A stretch of DNA of 6,738 nucleotides from the NCBI GenBank assembly GCA_015063655.1, contig SVTU01000079.1:1-6738 (forward strand), written 5' to 3'. Position 1 is the first letter of the stretch, and each line of letters starts with the position of its first letter. The position numbers were made by a program, and so were the translations under genes. The notes under the pieces were generated by a model, which was not told where the DNA came from, made no database searches, and saw only the letters and a list, made by a program, of their open reading frames with translations. This DNA is from Oscillospiraceae bacterium (GTDB lineage Bacteria; Bacillota; Clostridia; Oscillospirales; CAG-272). Of this stretch, positions 1 through 5,373 are shown piece after piece.

Positions 1-1898
1 CCAACGGAGCTGAGAAGCATATCACGGTGCATACTGCGAAGCCCGCTTCTTATCAAAAGCCTGCTGTGACCGATTTTGCAGACGGTATGCGTGCGCTTGT
101 GAGCGACCTGAACGTTTGCTCAAAGCAGGGGCTTTCCGAGCGCTTTGACTCCACCATCGGTGCAGGCACGGTGCTGATGCCCTTTGGCGGAAAGCATCAA
201 AGCACGCCCATTCAGGCTATGGTACATAAGATATCCGTTGAAAAGGCAGATACCGACACCTGCTCGTATATGTCCTGGGGCTTCAATCCCTATATTTCCG
301 AGAAGAGTCCCTATCACGGCGCATACCTTGCCGTGGTGGAATCGGTTAGTAAGCTGATCGCTACGGGTGCATCCTTTGAGGACGTATATCTGACCTTCCA
401 GGAGTATTTTGAAAAGCCCATGAAGGATCCTGCCCGTTGGGGCAAGCCCCTGTCCGCTCTGCTCGGTGCGTTCATGGCGCAGAAGCAGCTTGGCATCGGC
501 TCGATCGGCGGTAAGGACTCGATGAGCGGTAGCTTTGAGAAGATCGACGTTCCGCCCACGCTTGTGTCCTTTGCTGTGACCACGGGTAAGACCAACGAGA
601 TCGTTACCAATGATATGAAGAAGGCAGGACATAAGGTCGTTTGCCTTTGCCCCGCCTATGATGAAAACGGCCTGCCGAAGGCAGAGTCTCTCTTGTCTGT
701 CTTTGACAAGGTAACGGCACTGATGAGACAGGGTAAGGTCTATGCGGCATACACGCCCACCTACGGCGGTATGGCTGAGGCAATCTTCAAGATGTGTATC
801 GGTAACGGACTTGGCTTCCGCTTTGACGGGGCAGTGTCTATCTCTGACCTGTTTGATTACTGCTACGGTGCGTTCCTCTTGGAGGTAGATACCGATGTGG
901 CGGGACAGAGCATCGGTACGGTTACCGACGACGGTGCCTTTGCATACGGTGACGTCTCGGTATCCATGAGCGAGCTGTGTGACCTCTACAACAATAAGCT
1001 GGAGTCTGTCTTTGCCGTGCATGCCAAGGAAGCTAAGGGCGATATTCCCGCCTTCTCTTATGAGACCAAGCACAGAGCGTTGGCTTCGGCTAAGGTCGCT
1101 AAGCCCCGTGTGCTGATCCCCGTATTCCCGGGTACCAACTGCGAGTACGATTCCGCCAAGGCCTTTGAGAGAGCAGGGGCCGAGACAGAGATATTCGTGA
1201 TCAATAACCTCACGGCACAGGGCATTGAGGAGTCGGTCAATGCGTTTGCCAAGTCCGTGCGTGATGCGCAGATTATCTTTGTTCCCGGTGGCTTCTCGGG
1301 CGGTGACGAGCCCGATGGCTCGGGTAAGTTCATCACGGCCTTCTTCCGCAATGCGGTGATCAAGGAGCAGGTCAACGAGCTTCTCAAGAACCGTGACGGC
1401 TTGATGGCGGGGATTTGTAACGGCTTCCAGGCTCTTATCAAGCTTGGTCTTGTGCCGTACGGCGAGATCATCGATACCGATGAGAATTGCCCCACGCTGA
1501 CCTTCAATTCCATCGGACGCCACCAGTCCCGCCTTGTACGTACCCGTGTGGCTTCCAATAAGTCTCCTTGGCTTGCGGCTACGCAGGTTGGTGACGTGTA
1601 CACCGTACCGATCTCCCACGGTGAGGGACGCTTCCTCGCTTCCGATGAGCTGATCCTCTCCCTGGCAGAAAACGGGCAGATCGCTACGCAGTACGTGGAT
1701 CTTGACGGTAAGCCTACCTCGAACATTCTGTTCAATCCCAATAACTCCTGCTTCGCCGTGGAGGGCATTACCTCTCCCGACGGACACGTTATCGGTAAGA
1801 TGGGTCACTCCGAGCGTATCGGCAAGGGCCTTTACCAAAACGTGATCGGTGAGTTTGACATGAAGATGTTTGAGTCTGCCGTGAAGTATTTTCAATAA
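1..1898 (+). CDS. purL: Phosphoribosylformylglycinamidine (FGAM) synthase, C-terminal part (5' truncated by window)
   Basis: This enzyme makes FGAM from FGAR, glutamine and ATP, the fourth step of de novo purine synthesis, in the cytoplasm. The frame is open from base 3 to the stop at 1896-1898, so the gene began upstream. Residues here are numbered from the GTG at 27. About 30-340 is the second AIRS/PurM-like half, with GGKDSMSG at 161-168 and TYGGMAEA near 245-252. About 360-623 is a class I glutamine amidotransferase domain: start PRVLIPVFPGTNCE, nucleophile Cys464 in GICNGFQ (codon 1416-1418), and His531 and Glu533 in SHGEGRF. All three catalytic residues are present. Large single-chain FGAM synthases are about 1,200-1,300 residues, so roughly half is missing (N-terminal PurS-like and first ATP domains). 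The fusion of glutaminase to synthetase separates it from the split PurL/PurQ/PurS type of Bacillus. A hairpin terminator begins 5 nt after the stop, so it is the last gene of its operon. The family call is very secure. Confidence 0.96.
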   Translation, partial: NGAEKHITVHTAKPASYQKPAVTDFADGMRALVSDLNVCSKQGLSERFDSTIGAGTVLMPFGGKHQSTPIQAMVHKISVEKADTDTCSYMSWGFNPYISEKSPYHGAYLAVVESVSKLIATGASFEDVYLTFQEYFEKPMKDPARWGKPLSALLGAFMAQKQLGIGSIGGKDSMSGSFEKIDVPPTLVSFAVTTGKTNEIVTNDMKKAGHKVVCLCPAYDENGLPKAESLLSVFDKVTALMRQGKVYAAYTPTYGGMAEAIFKMCIGNGLGFRFDGAVSISDLFDYCYGAFLLEVDTDVAGQSIGTVTDDGAFAYGDVSVSMSELCDLYNNKLESVFAVHAKEAKGDIPAFSYETKHRALASAKVAKPRVLIPVFPGTNCEYDSAKAFERAGAETEIFVINNLTAQGIEESVNAFAKSVRDAQIIFVPGGFSGGDEPDGSGKFITAFFRNAVIKEQVNELLKNRDGLMAGICNGFQALIKLGLVPYGEIIDTDENCPTLTFNSIGRHQSRLVRTRVASNKSPWLAATQVGDVYTVPISHGEGRFLASDELILSLAENGQIATQYVDLDGKPTSNILFNPNNSCFAVEGITSPDGHVIGKMGHSERIGKGLYQNVIGEFDMKMFESAVKYFQ

Positions 1899-1903
1899 TC
1901 AAT

Positions 1904-1945
1904 AAAAGAGGCTGTCTCAAATGAAGATTTGAGACAGCCTCTTTT
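1904..1945. terminator. Perfect 19-bp hairpin, bidirectional Rho-independent terminator
   Basis: The left arm is 1904-1922 and the right arm 1927-1945, fully complementary, with a 4-nt GAAG loop at 1923-1926. The stem is AAAAGAGGCTGTCTCAAAT against its exact complement. The A-run at one foot and the T-run at the other give a U-tract on both strands, so it can end purL (stop 5 nt upstream) and also the convergent AraC gene, whose stop is about 60 nt away on the other side. The U-tract is only four bases beyond the GC part on the + strand, but the stem is very stable. Confidence 0.9.
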
Positions 1946-2006
1946 AGGGGATTGGCAGATTTGAGCAGGAAGTGCCGTTCTTGCCAATAGGAAGACCTTT
2001 TGTATG

Positions 2007-2759
2007 CTAACGCTCAGCAAACTCCGTAGGCGTTTGCCCCGTGGCCAGCTTGAAGGCACGGCAAAAATGATAGACGCTGGCAAAGCCGCAAGCCTCTGCA
2101 ATGTCGCTTACCGTGGCCGTGCGCTCCGAGAGCAGGCGTTTGGCATGTGAGATGCGAAGCTCGGTGAGATATTGCTTGGGAGACGTGCCTTGGCTCTCCT
2201 TGAAAAGCTTTCTGAAATGGGCGTCACTCACGCCGCACAGAGAGGCGAGACGGGAAACAGAGAGCTCGGGGTTGGAAAAATCGGTGTCAAGCGTATCCAA
2301 GGCGGGAGTAAGCAGATGCGTCTGCCTCGGCTCACTCTCCTTGGAGAGACGATACAGCATGTCATATAGCATGCTCATCAGCTTTTGCTCATGTCCACCC
2401 AAGCGGTATAGGGAAAGCATGCGCTCGTAATCATGCAGATACCCATCGGTATGGCGCAGAGAAAATACGTGAAAGCCGCTTATTGGCTGGGCACAGGTAG
2501 CTTTAAAATTGATAAGAGGGAAGTGACCGTCGGCAAGACCGCTCAGGTGATACGTTCCGCCCATGGGAAGCAGGATGGCATGTGCCTTGTCGGATACGTA
2601 TGAGCATTCCTTTGTGTGATAGGCAATGACACCGTTATCCGAGCAAAAGGACAAGCCGAAAAAGGAACGTTCCTTAATTTTCAAAGTACGCCCCTTGGCA
2701 GAGGGAACGGTGAAGATCTCGTCAATACGGGTCACGGTCAGACTGTCAAGAATAGACAT
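2007..2759 (-). CDS. AraC-family transcriptional regulator (module 1)
   Basis: This 250-residue cytoplasmic DNA-binding regulator has an N-terminal cupin-like sensor region (about 1-130, with ILLPMGGTYHL at 62-72) and a C-terminal AraC/XylS double helix-turn-helix. The first recognition helix region is about 166-187 (LSVSRLASLCGVSDAHFRKLFK) and the second about 216-237 (TVSDIAEACGFASVYHFCRAFK), followed by the usual GQTPTEFAER tail. The start ATG at 2757-2759 has AAGGAGA (2768-2774, read on the minus strand) 8 nt upstream. It is divergent from the SDR/dehydroquinase-like operon, so it probably controls that operon in response to a small ligand, most likely as an activator. The effector is not visible. 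The LLPMG..YH segment recurs in the second regulator of this window (63-70 there), which suggests the same subfamily. Family call secure; target and ligand inferred. Confidence 0.93.
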   Translation of the reverse strand: MSILDSLTVTRIDEIFTVPSAKGRTLKIKERSFFGLSFCSDNGVIAYHTKECSYVSDKAHAILLPMGGTYHLSGLADGHFPLINFKATCAQPISGFHVFSLRHTDGYLHDYERMLSLYRLGGHEQKLMSMLYDMLYRLSKESEPRQTHLLTPALDTLDTDFSNPELSVSRLASLCGVSDAHFRKLFKESQGTSPKQYLTELRISHAKRLLSERTATVSDIAEACGFASVYHFCRAFKLATGQTPTEFAER

Positions 2760-2790
2760 AATACGGCTCTCCTTCGAATTTGTTAATAAC

Positions 2791-2819
2791 AGTATACGCT
2801 AAAACGCTAAAGAATTCAA
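2791..2819 (-). promoter_or_regulatory. Promoter of the module 1 AraC gene
   Basis: Read on the minus strand, the -35 is TTGAAT (2814-2819) and the -10 is TATACT (2791-2796), with exactly 17 bp between them. Transcription should start near 2784, giving a leader of about 25 nt that carries the AAGGAGA ribosome site. The spacer between the boxes is almost entirely a perfect 8-bp tandem repeat (2796-2811). Confidence 0.72.
2796..2811. repeat. Perfect 8-bp tandem repeat inside the AraC promoter
   Basis: ACGCTAAA occurs twice head to tail (2796-2803 and 2804-2811), filling the spacer between the -10 and -35 of the regulator's own promoter. A protein bound here would block RNA polymerase, so it is a candidate autoregulatory site. 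The 8-bp period is shorter than the helical turn usual between AraC half-sites, so it could be chance. Confidence 0.5.
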
Positions 2820-2880
2820 GAAAAAAATAATAAAAAAACCAAAAAATAATCGAAAATGTTAAAAAATATCCGTTTTTTAC
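2820..2880. promoter_or_regulatory. Phased A-tract region between divergent promoters
   Basis: This very AT-rich stretch lies between the two -35 boxes. Homopolymer runs sit at 2821-2827, 2832-2838, 2841-2846, 2853-2856, 2861-2866 and (as T) 2873-2878. Their centres are on average about 10.3 bp apart, close to one helical turn, which predicts intrinsic bending. It could also act as an UP element for either promoter. Within it, AAAAAATAATCG (2841-2852) and AAAAAATATCCG (2861-2872) match at 10 of 12 bases with a 20-bp offset, a possible pair of regulator half-sites. Confidence 0.5.
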
Positions 2881-2881
2881 A

Positions 2882-2910
2882 TTGTGAAATCCGCTCGCAT
2901 GTGGTATGAT
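2882..2910 (+). promoter_or_regulatory. Promoter of the SDR/dehydroquinase-like operon
   Basis: The -35 is TTGTGA (2882-2887, 4 of 6 consensus bases), with a 17-bp spacer and a -10 TATGAT (2905-2910) preceded by TGG, an extended -10. Start of transcription is expected near 2917. The weak -35 fits a promoter that needs an activator, in line with the divergent AraC gene. The ribosome site for the SDR, AAAGGAGG (2925-2932), follows 8 nt before ATG 2941. Confidence 0.7.
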
Positions 2911-2940
2911 GGTACTAACAAAAAAAAGGAGGCATTGTAT

Positions 2941-3717
2941 ATGACGAAGGAATTTGAAGGCAAGGTGCTGATCGCTACGGGCGCAGCATCGGGCATGGGC
3001 TATCTCTGCTGTGAGGAATACGTCAGACGGGGAGGCTCTGCCGTGATGGCTGATGTCAACCCCGAAGGTCTGGAGGCGGCCGTCTCTAAGGTTAACGCCA
3101 TTCGCAAGGGAAGTGCCATTGGCGTTGTGTGTGACGTGCGTGACTATGCGCAGATCTGCCACGTACGTGACGAGGCTATGCGTGTATTTGGCAGGATCGA
3201 CCTGGCCATTCCGTTTGCAGGCGGAAACGAGATACGTATGCTGCACGTTGATAAGACGCTGGATCTCCCCGAGATCCCGATCGACGTGTATGATTGGAGC
3301 ATTGACGTCAACCTCAAGGGGCAGATGTATCTGGATCACGCTGTGCTTGGCGTGATGAGAGATCAAAAGAGCGGCTTGCTTGTTCATATCGGCTCTATCA
3401 CGGGCGAAGAGGGAGGAGGAAAAGGCTTTGGCTATGCCACCGCTAAGAGCGGGGCTATGTACGGTCTTACCAAGTCTATGGCGCAGTACGGCGAGAATCA
3501 CGGTATTCGTTGCGTGTGCGTCTCCCCCGGGCCTGTTATGACTCGTGATGCCATGGCAGGCATGCGCACCATGCTGGGGCGTGCCGCCGAGCCGATCGAG
3601 ATCATTGATGTGATTTTGTTTATCGCCTCCGATAAGGGTGGCTTTATCAACGGTACGAACATCATGGTAGACGGCGGACGAAATGCATTGGGAAGAAAGG
3701 ATTACCAAAAAAAATGA
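2941..3717 (+). CDS. Short-chain dehydrogenase/reductase (SDR), NAD-type
   Basis: This 258-residue classical SDR, the usual family length, is predicted to oxidise or reduce a hydroxyl/keto group in the cytoplasm. The Rossmann motif TGAASGMG is at 13-20. Asp38 at the end of strand 2 favours NAD(H) over NADP(H). FAGG (92-95) stands where NNAG is usual. The tetrad is Asn124, Ser152, Tyr165 (codon 3433-3435) and Lys169 in YATAK. VSPGPVMT (194-201) and NGTNIMVDGG (237-246) are typical of the 3-oxoacyl reductase/sugar or polyol dehydrogenase group. The start is taken at 2941 because AAAGGAGG lies 8 nt before it; a GTG at 2884 in frame falls inside the promoter. The stop overlaps the next start (ATGA, 3714-3717), so the two proteins are translationally coupled and probably act in one pathway. 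Substrate unknown; a sugar, cyclitol or quinate-like polyol is plausible. Confidence 0.93.
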   Translation: MTKEFEGKVLIATGAASGMGYLCCEEYVRRGGSAVMADVNPEGLEAAVSKVNAIRKGSAIGVVCDVRDYAQICHVRDEAMRVFGRIDLAIPFAGGNEIRMLHVDKTLDLPEIPIDVYDWSIDVNLKGQMYLDHAVLGVMRDQKSGLLVHIGSITGEEGGGKGFGYATAKSGAMYGLTKSMAQYGENHGIRCVCVSPGPVMTRDAMAGMRTMLGRAAEPIEIIDVILFIASDKGGFINGTNIMVDGGRNALGRKDYQKK

Positions 3718-4475
3718 AACCTACGTTTTTGAATCAACAAAAGCCCCTCCTCACCGCCATGGTGCAGGAGAAAACGCCCGAAGGGGCGATCTGCGTGATT
3801 ATGAATTCTCTGTATGACGGGGCGGAGGCATTTGGCATTCAGCTTTGTAATTTGTTGCCCGAGTATCGCAACGTGGAAACGCTTCGCAAGATTTTCTCAT
3901 ATTGCGAGGGCAGACCAATCTATATCACCTCGTACCGCGGAGCGGCCAGCAAGGGGCTTTCCGATGATGAACGTGTGGAGCTTTTGCTGATGGGGCTTGA
4001 GGCAGGGGCTACGCTTTGCGACGTGATCGGCGATCTGTATGCGCCCACTACCGATCAGCTGACCTTTGACGTTCAAGCGGTAGAGAAGCAAAAGGCCTTG
4101 ATCCGAACCATTCACGAGCGGGGCGGAGAGGTACTGATCTCCACCCACACCTCACGGTATTTTACCGAAGATGAGGTGCTTGCCTATGCCAAGGAGCAGA
4201 TCGCAAGAGGGGCGGACGTGGTGAAGATCGTGGCAAAGGCCAACAGTGAGGATGAGCAGATGGATGCTCTCCATACCATTCACCGTTTGCATAAGGAGCT
4301 GGAGAAGCCGTTTTTGTTCTTGGTTGGCGGCACGCACACACGCCTTGTCCGCCAAATAGGGCCTGCCCTTGGTGTTTGTATGTATCTGTGTGTTGAGAGC
4401 TATCTGCCCGTAACGACCAAGGCTCAGCCCAGATTGAGAAACACAAAGCTCATTCGAGACAACATGCTTTTATAA
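3714..4475 (+). CDS. Divergent type I 3-dehydroquinate dehydratase-like protein
   Basis: This 253-residue protein has the length and motif order of class I dehydroquinases (AroD), TIM-barrel enzymes that dehydrate 3-dehydroquinate through a lysine Schiff base. By eye, His145 (STHTSRY, codon 4146-4148) and Lys171 (VVKIVAK, codon 4224-4226) match the catalytic His143 and Lys170 of the enteric enzyme. Arg75 (TSYRG), Arg210 (HTRLVRQIG) and Gln238 (TTKAQPR) match Arg82, Arg213 and Gln236. However, the EWR motif of strand 2 (Glu46, Arg48), which helps bind and orient substrate, appears as FGIQLCN (40-46), and Glu86 as Ser or Lys (near 79-80). The catalytic pair is kept but the pocket seems altered. 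It is coupled to the SDR by an ATGA overlap, away from any visible shikimate gene, and under a likely inducible promoter. A catabolic dehydratase, or another Schiff-base lyase or aldolase acting on a ketone made by the SDR, is more likely than shikimate biosynthesis. The exact reaction is unknown. Confidence 0.8.
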   Translation: MKPTFLNQQKPLLTAMVQEKTPEGAICVIMNSLYDGAEAFGIQLCNLLPEYRNVETLRKIFSYCEGRPIYITSYRGAASKGLSDDERVELLLMGLEAGATLCDVIGDLYAPTTDQLTFDVQAVEKQKALIRTIHERGGEVLISTHTSRYFTEDEVLAYAKEQIARGADVVKIVAKANSEDEQMDALHTIHRLHKELEKPFLFLVGGTHTRLVRQIGPALGVCMYLCVESYLPVTTKAQPRLRNTKLIRDNMLL

Positions 4476-5249
4476 TAGAGAGGGAGCGTGTCTGCTGTTT
4501 CGTATCTGTGTTGGCGTTTGCTTTTTGTATTGACGGAGAATATGGCGGAAATACGTAACGCTTGAGAAGCCAACGGCTTCGCTGATGGCCTCTACGGAGA
4601 GATCGGTTGTGGTCAACAGCTCCTCGGCAACGTCTGCCATCAATCGGTTTTTGTGAGCAACGGGCGTGGTGTCGGCATAGGCGGAAAAAAAGGCATACAC
4701 GGCCGACTCACTCATCCCAAGATGCTTGGCAAGCTCGCCCACGCTCATGTTGGGGTGTGTGCGCATATAGGCCGATGCCCGCTCAAGCAAGGCACGGTCG
4801 GGATCGGGGGCCACCTCGATCAGCGTATGCTCAAGCTCACCCAGTATCAAGTATAAAAGCCCTATTCCCGTGGCATCCACCGCCATATGCTCGGCTAAGC
4901 TGTCTAACAGCTCCTGCGCTCTGTGATTGACCGATATCCTTTGGGGAAGATATGCCTTACTCTGTTGACTTGGCAGATATGCAAAGCCATAGGATTCCCA
5001 AGAAACGGTTTGTGTGTCCTTGTCGGGATACCAATACGAATGATAGCGCAAGCCCATGGGGAGCAGAAAAACATCCCCCTTCGCTACGCTAAACGCTTCG
5101 CCTGACAGCGGAACGATCCTGGCCGTCCCGCATGTGATGCGGGCAAGAAAATGGATGGGAATGCCATGTCTTGTGTTATCCGTGTGATGATAGGCGTGGT
5201 GAGCGAGCGGACGAAAATGAAACGAATTGTAGAAAAGTGTATCATTCAT
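4470..5249 (-). CDS. AraC-family transcriptional regulator (module 2)
   Basis: This 259-residue regulator has an N-terminal cupin-like sensor (about 25-90, with GDVFLLPMGLRYHSYWYPD at 58-76) and a C-terminal double helix-turn-helix. The first helix-turn-helix is about 169-190 (SVGELAKHLGMSESAVYAFF) and the second about 218-239 (SVEAISEAVGFSSVTYFRHI), ending QTPTQIR. A His-rich stretch near the start (His17, 18, 21, 22) might contact ligand or metal. The start ATG at 5247-5249 has only a weak ribosome site, CAGG (5259-5262 on the minus strand), suggesting low expression. Another ATG at 5251-5253 is out of frame. It diverges from the MDR/Gfo-Idh-MocA operon and likely controls it. Its stop lies within the last codons of the convergent dehydroquinase-like gene (6-bp overlap, 4470-4475). 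Family call secure; ligand unknown. Confidence 0.93.
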   Translation of the reverse strand: MNDTLFYNSFHFRPLAHHAYHHTDNTRHGIPIHFLARITCGTARIVPLSGEAFSVAKGDVFLLPMGLRYHSYWYPDKDTQTVSWESYGFAYLPSQQSKAYLPQRISVNHRAQELLDSLAEHMAVDATGIGLLYLILGELEHTLIEVAPDPDRALLERASAYMRTHPNMSVGELAKHLGMSESAVYAFFSAYADTTPVAHKNRLMADVAEELLTTTDLSVEAISEAVGFSSVTYFRHILRQYKKQTPTQIRNSRHAPSLL

Positions 5250-5292
5250 GCATAAAAACCTGCCAATATTGCTTTATTTTTGGAGTATTGTG

Positions 5293-5313
5293 TGCTATAC
5301 TTGTAGTATAGCA
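5293..5313. repeat. Perfect 9-bp inverted repeat over the AraC -10 box
   Basis: TGCTATACT (5293-5301) and AGTATAGCA (5305-5313) are perfect reverse complements separated by TGT (5302-5304), a 21-bp dyad centred at 5303. It covers the -10 box and the predicted start of the AraC transcript, so a dimeric protein bound here would repress the regulator gene. Each arm contains TGnTATACT, an extended -10, on its own strand. Confidence 0.7.
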
Positions 5314-5333
5314 TATTGCCAAGCGTATGTCAA
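5305..5333 (-). promoter_or_regulatory. Promoter of the module 2 AraC gene
   Basis: Read on the minus strand, the -35 is TTGACA (5328-5333, perfect consensus), with a 17-bp spacer and a -10 TATACT (5305-5310) preceded by TGC, an extended -10. Transcription should begin near 5298, giving a leader of about 50 nt. This is a strong promoter paired with a weak ribosome site. It overlaps the divergent MDR promoter: its -35 lies in the spacer of the other. Confidence 0.8.
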
Positions 5334-5344
5334 GGTGATATAAT
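5316..5344 (+). promoter_or_regulatory. Promoter of the MDR/Gfo-Idh-MocA operon
   Basis: The -35 is TTGCCA (5316-5321, 5 of 6 consensus bases), with a 17-bp spacer and a perfect -10 TATAAT (5339-5344) preceded by TGA, an extended -10. Start is expected near 5351, with a leader of only about 23 nt carrying AAGGAGG (5359-5365), 8 nt before ATG 5374. The promoter is near consensus, so control by repression or by competition with the overlapping minus-strand promoter seems more likely than dependence on an activator. Confidence 0.82.
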
Positions 5345-5359
5345 GAAGGTATCATTATA
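5339..5359. repeat. 8-bp inverted repeat over the -10 and start site of the MDR promoter
   Basis: TATAATGA (5339-5346) and TCATTATA (5352-5359) are perfect reverse complements around the 5-bp spacer AGGTA. The dyad covers the -10 box and the predicted transcription start, the classic position of a repressor operator. Its AT-rich make-up and its overlap with TATAAT raise the chance of coincidence. Confidence 0.5.
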
Positions 5360-5373
5360 AGGAGGCATATGCC

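Noticed and set aside
27..29. GTG at 27 as the start of purL.
   Set aside because: The frame stays open to the window edge and the protein from there lacks the whole N-terminal half, so this is an internal Val codon.
120..1895. 591-codon open frame on the minus strand, antisense to purL; also 1058-1768 minus.
   Set aside because: It covers a clear purL with all catalytic residues, its translation shows no recognisable family, and it arises because the sense strand rarely uses TTA, CTA and TCA codons in that register.
1951..1988. 7-bp inverted repeat ATTGGCA...TGCCAAT between purL and the AraC gene.
   Set aside because: The 24-nt loop and short arms make a weak structure with no U-tract; no function can be supported.
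2884..2940. In-frame GTG extension of the SDR by 19 codons.
   Set aside because: The GTG is inside the predicted -35 box and the extension spans the -10, while ATG 2941 has AAAGGAGG at 8-nt spacing and begins the usual SDR N-terminus.
3411..3419. GGGAGGAGG inside the SDR, resembling a ribosome binding site.
   Set aside because: It encodes the Gly-rich stretch EEGGG in frame, and no plausible gene starts after it.
2746..3708. 320-codon minus-strand open frame over the SDR gene.
   Set aside because: It is the shadow of a well-supported SDR, runs through both promoters and has no domain-like sequence.
5296..5301. Rightward TATACT with TGC extension as an extra promoter for the MDR operon.
   Set aside because: The matching -35 position (TTTATT, 5273-5278) is poor, and a near-consensus promoter lies downstream; it is best explained as the mirror arm of the dyad.
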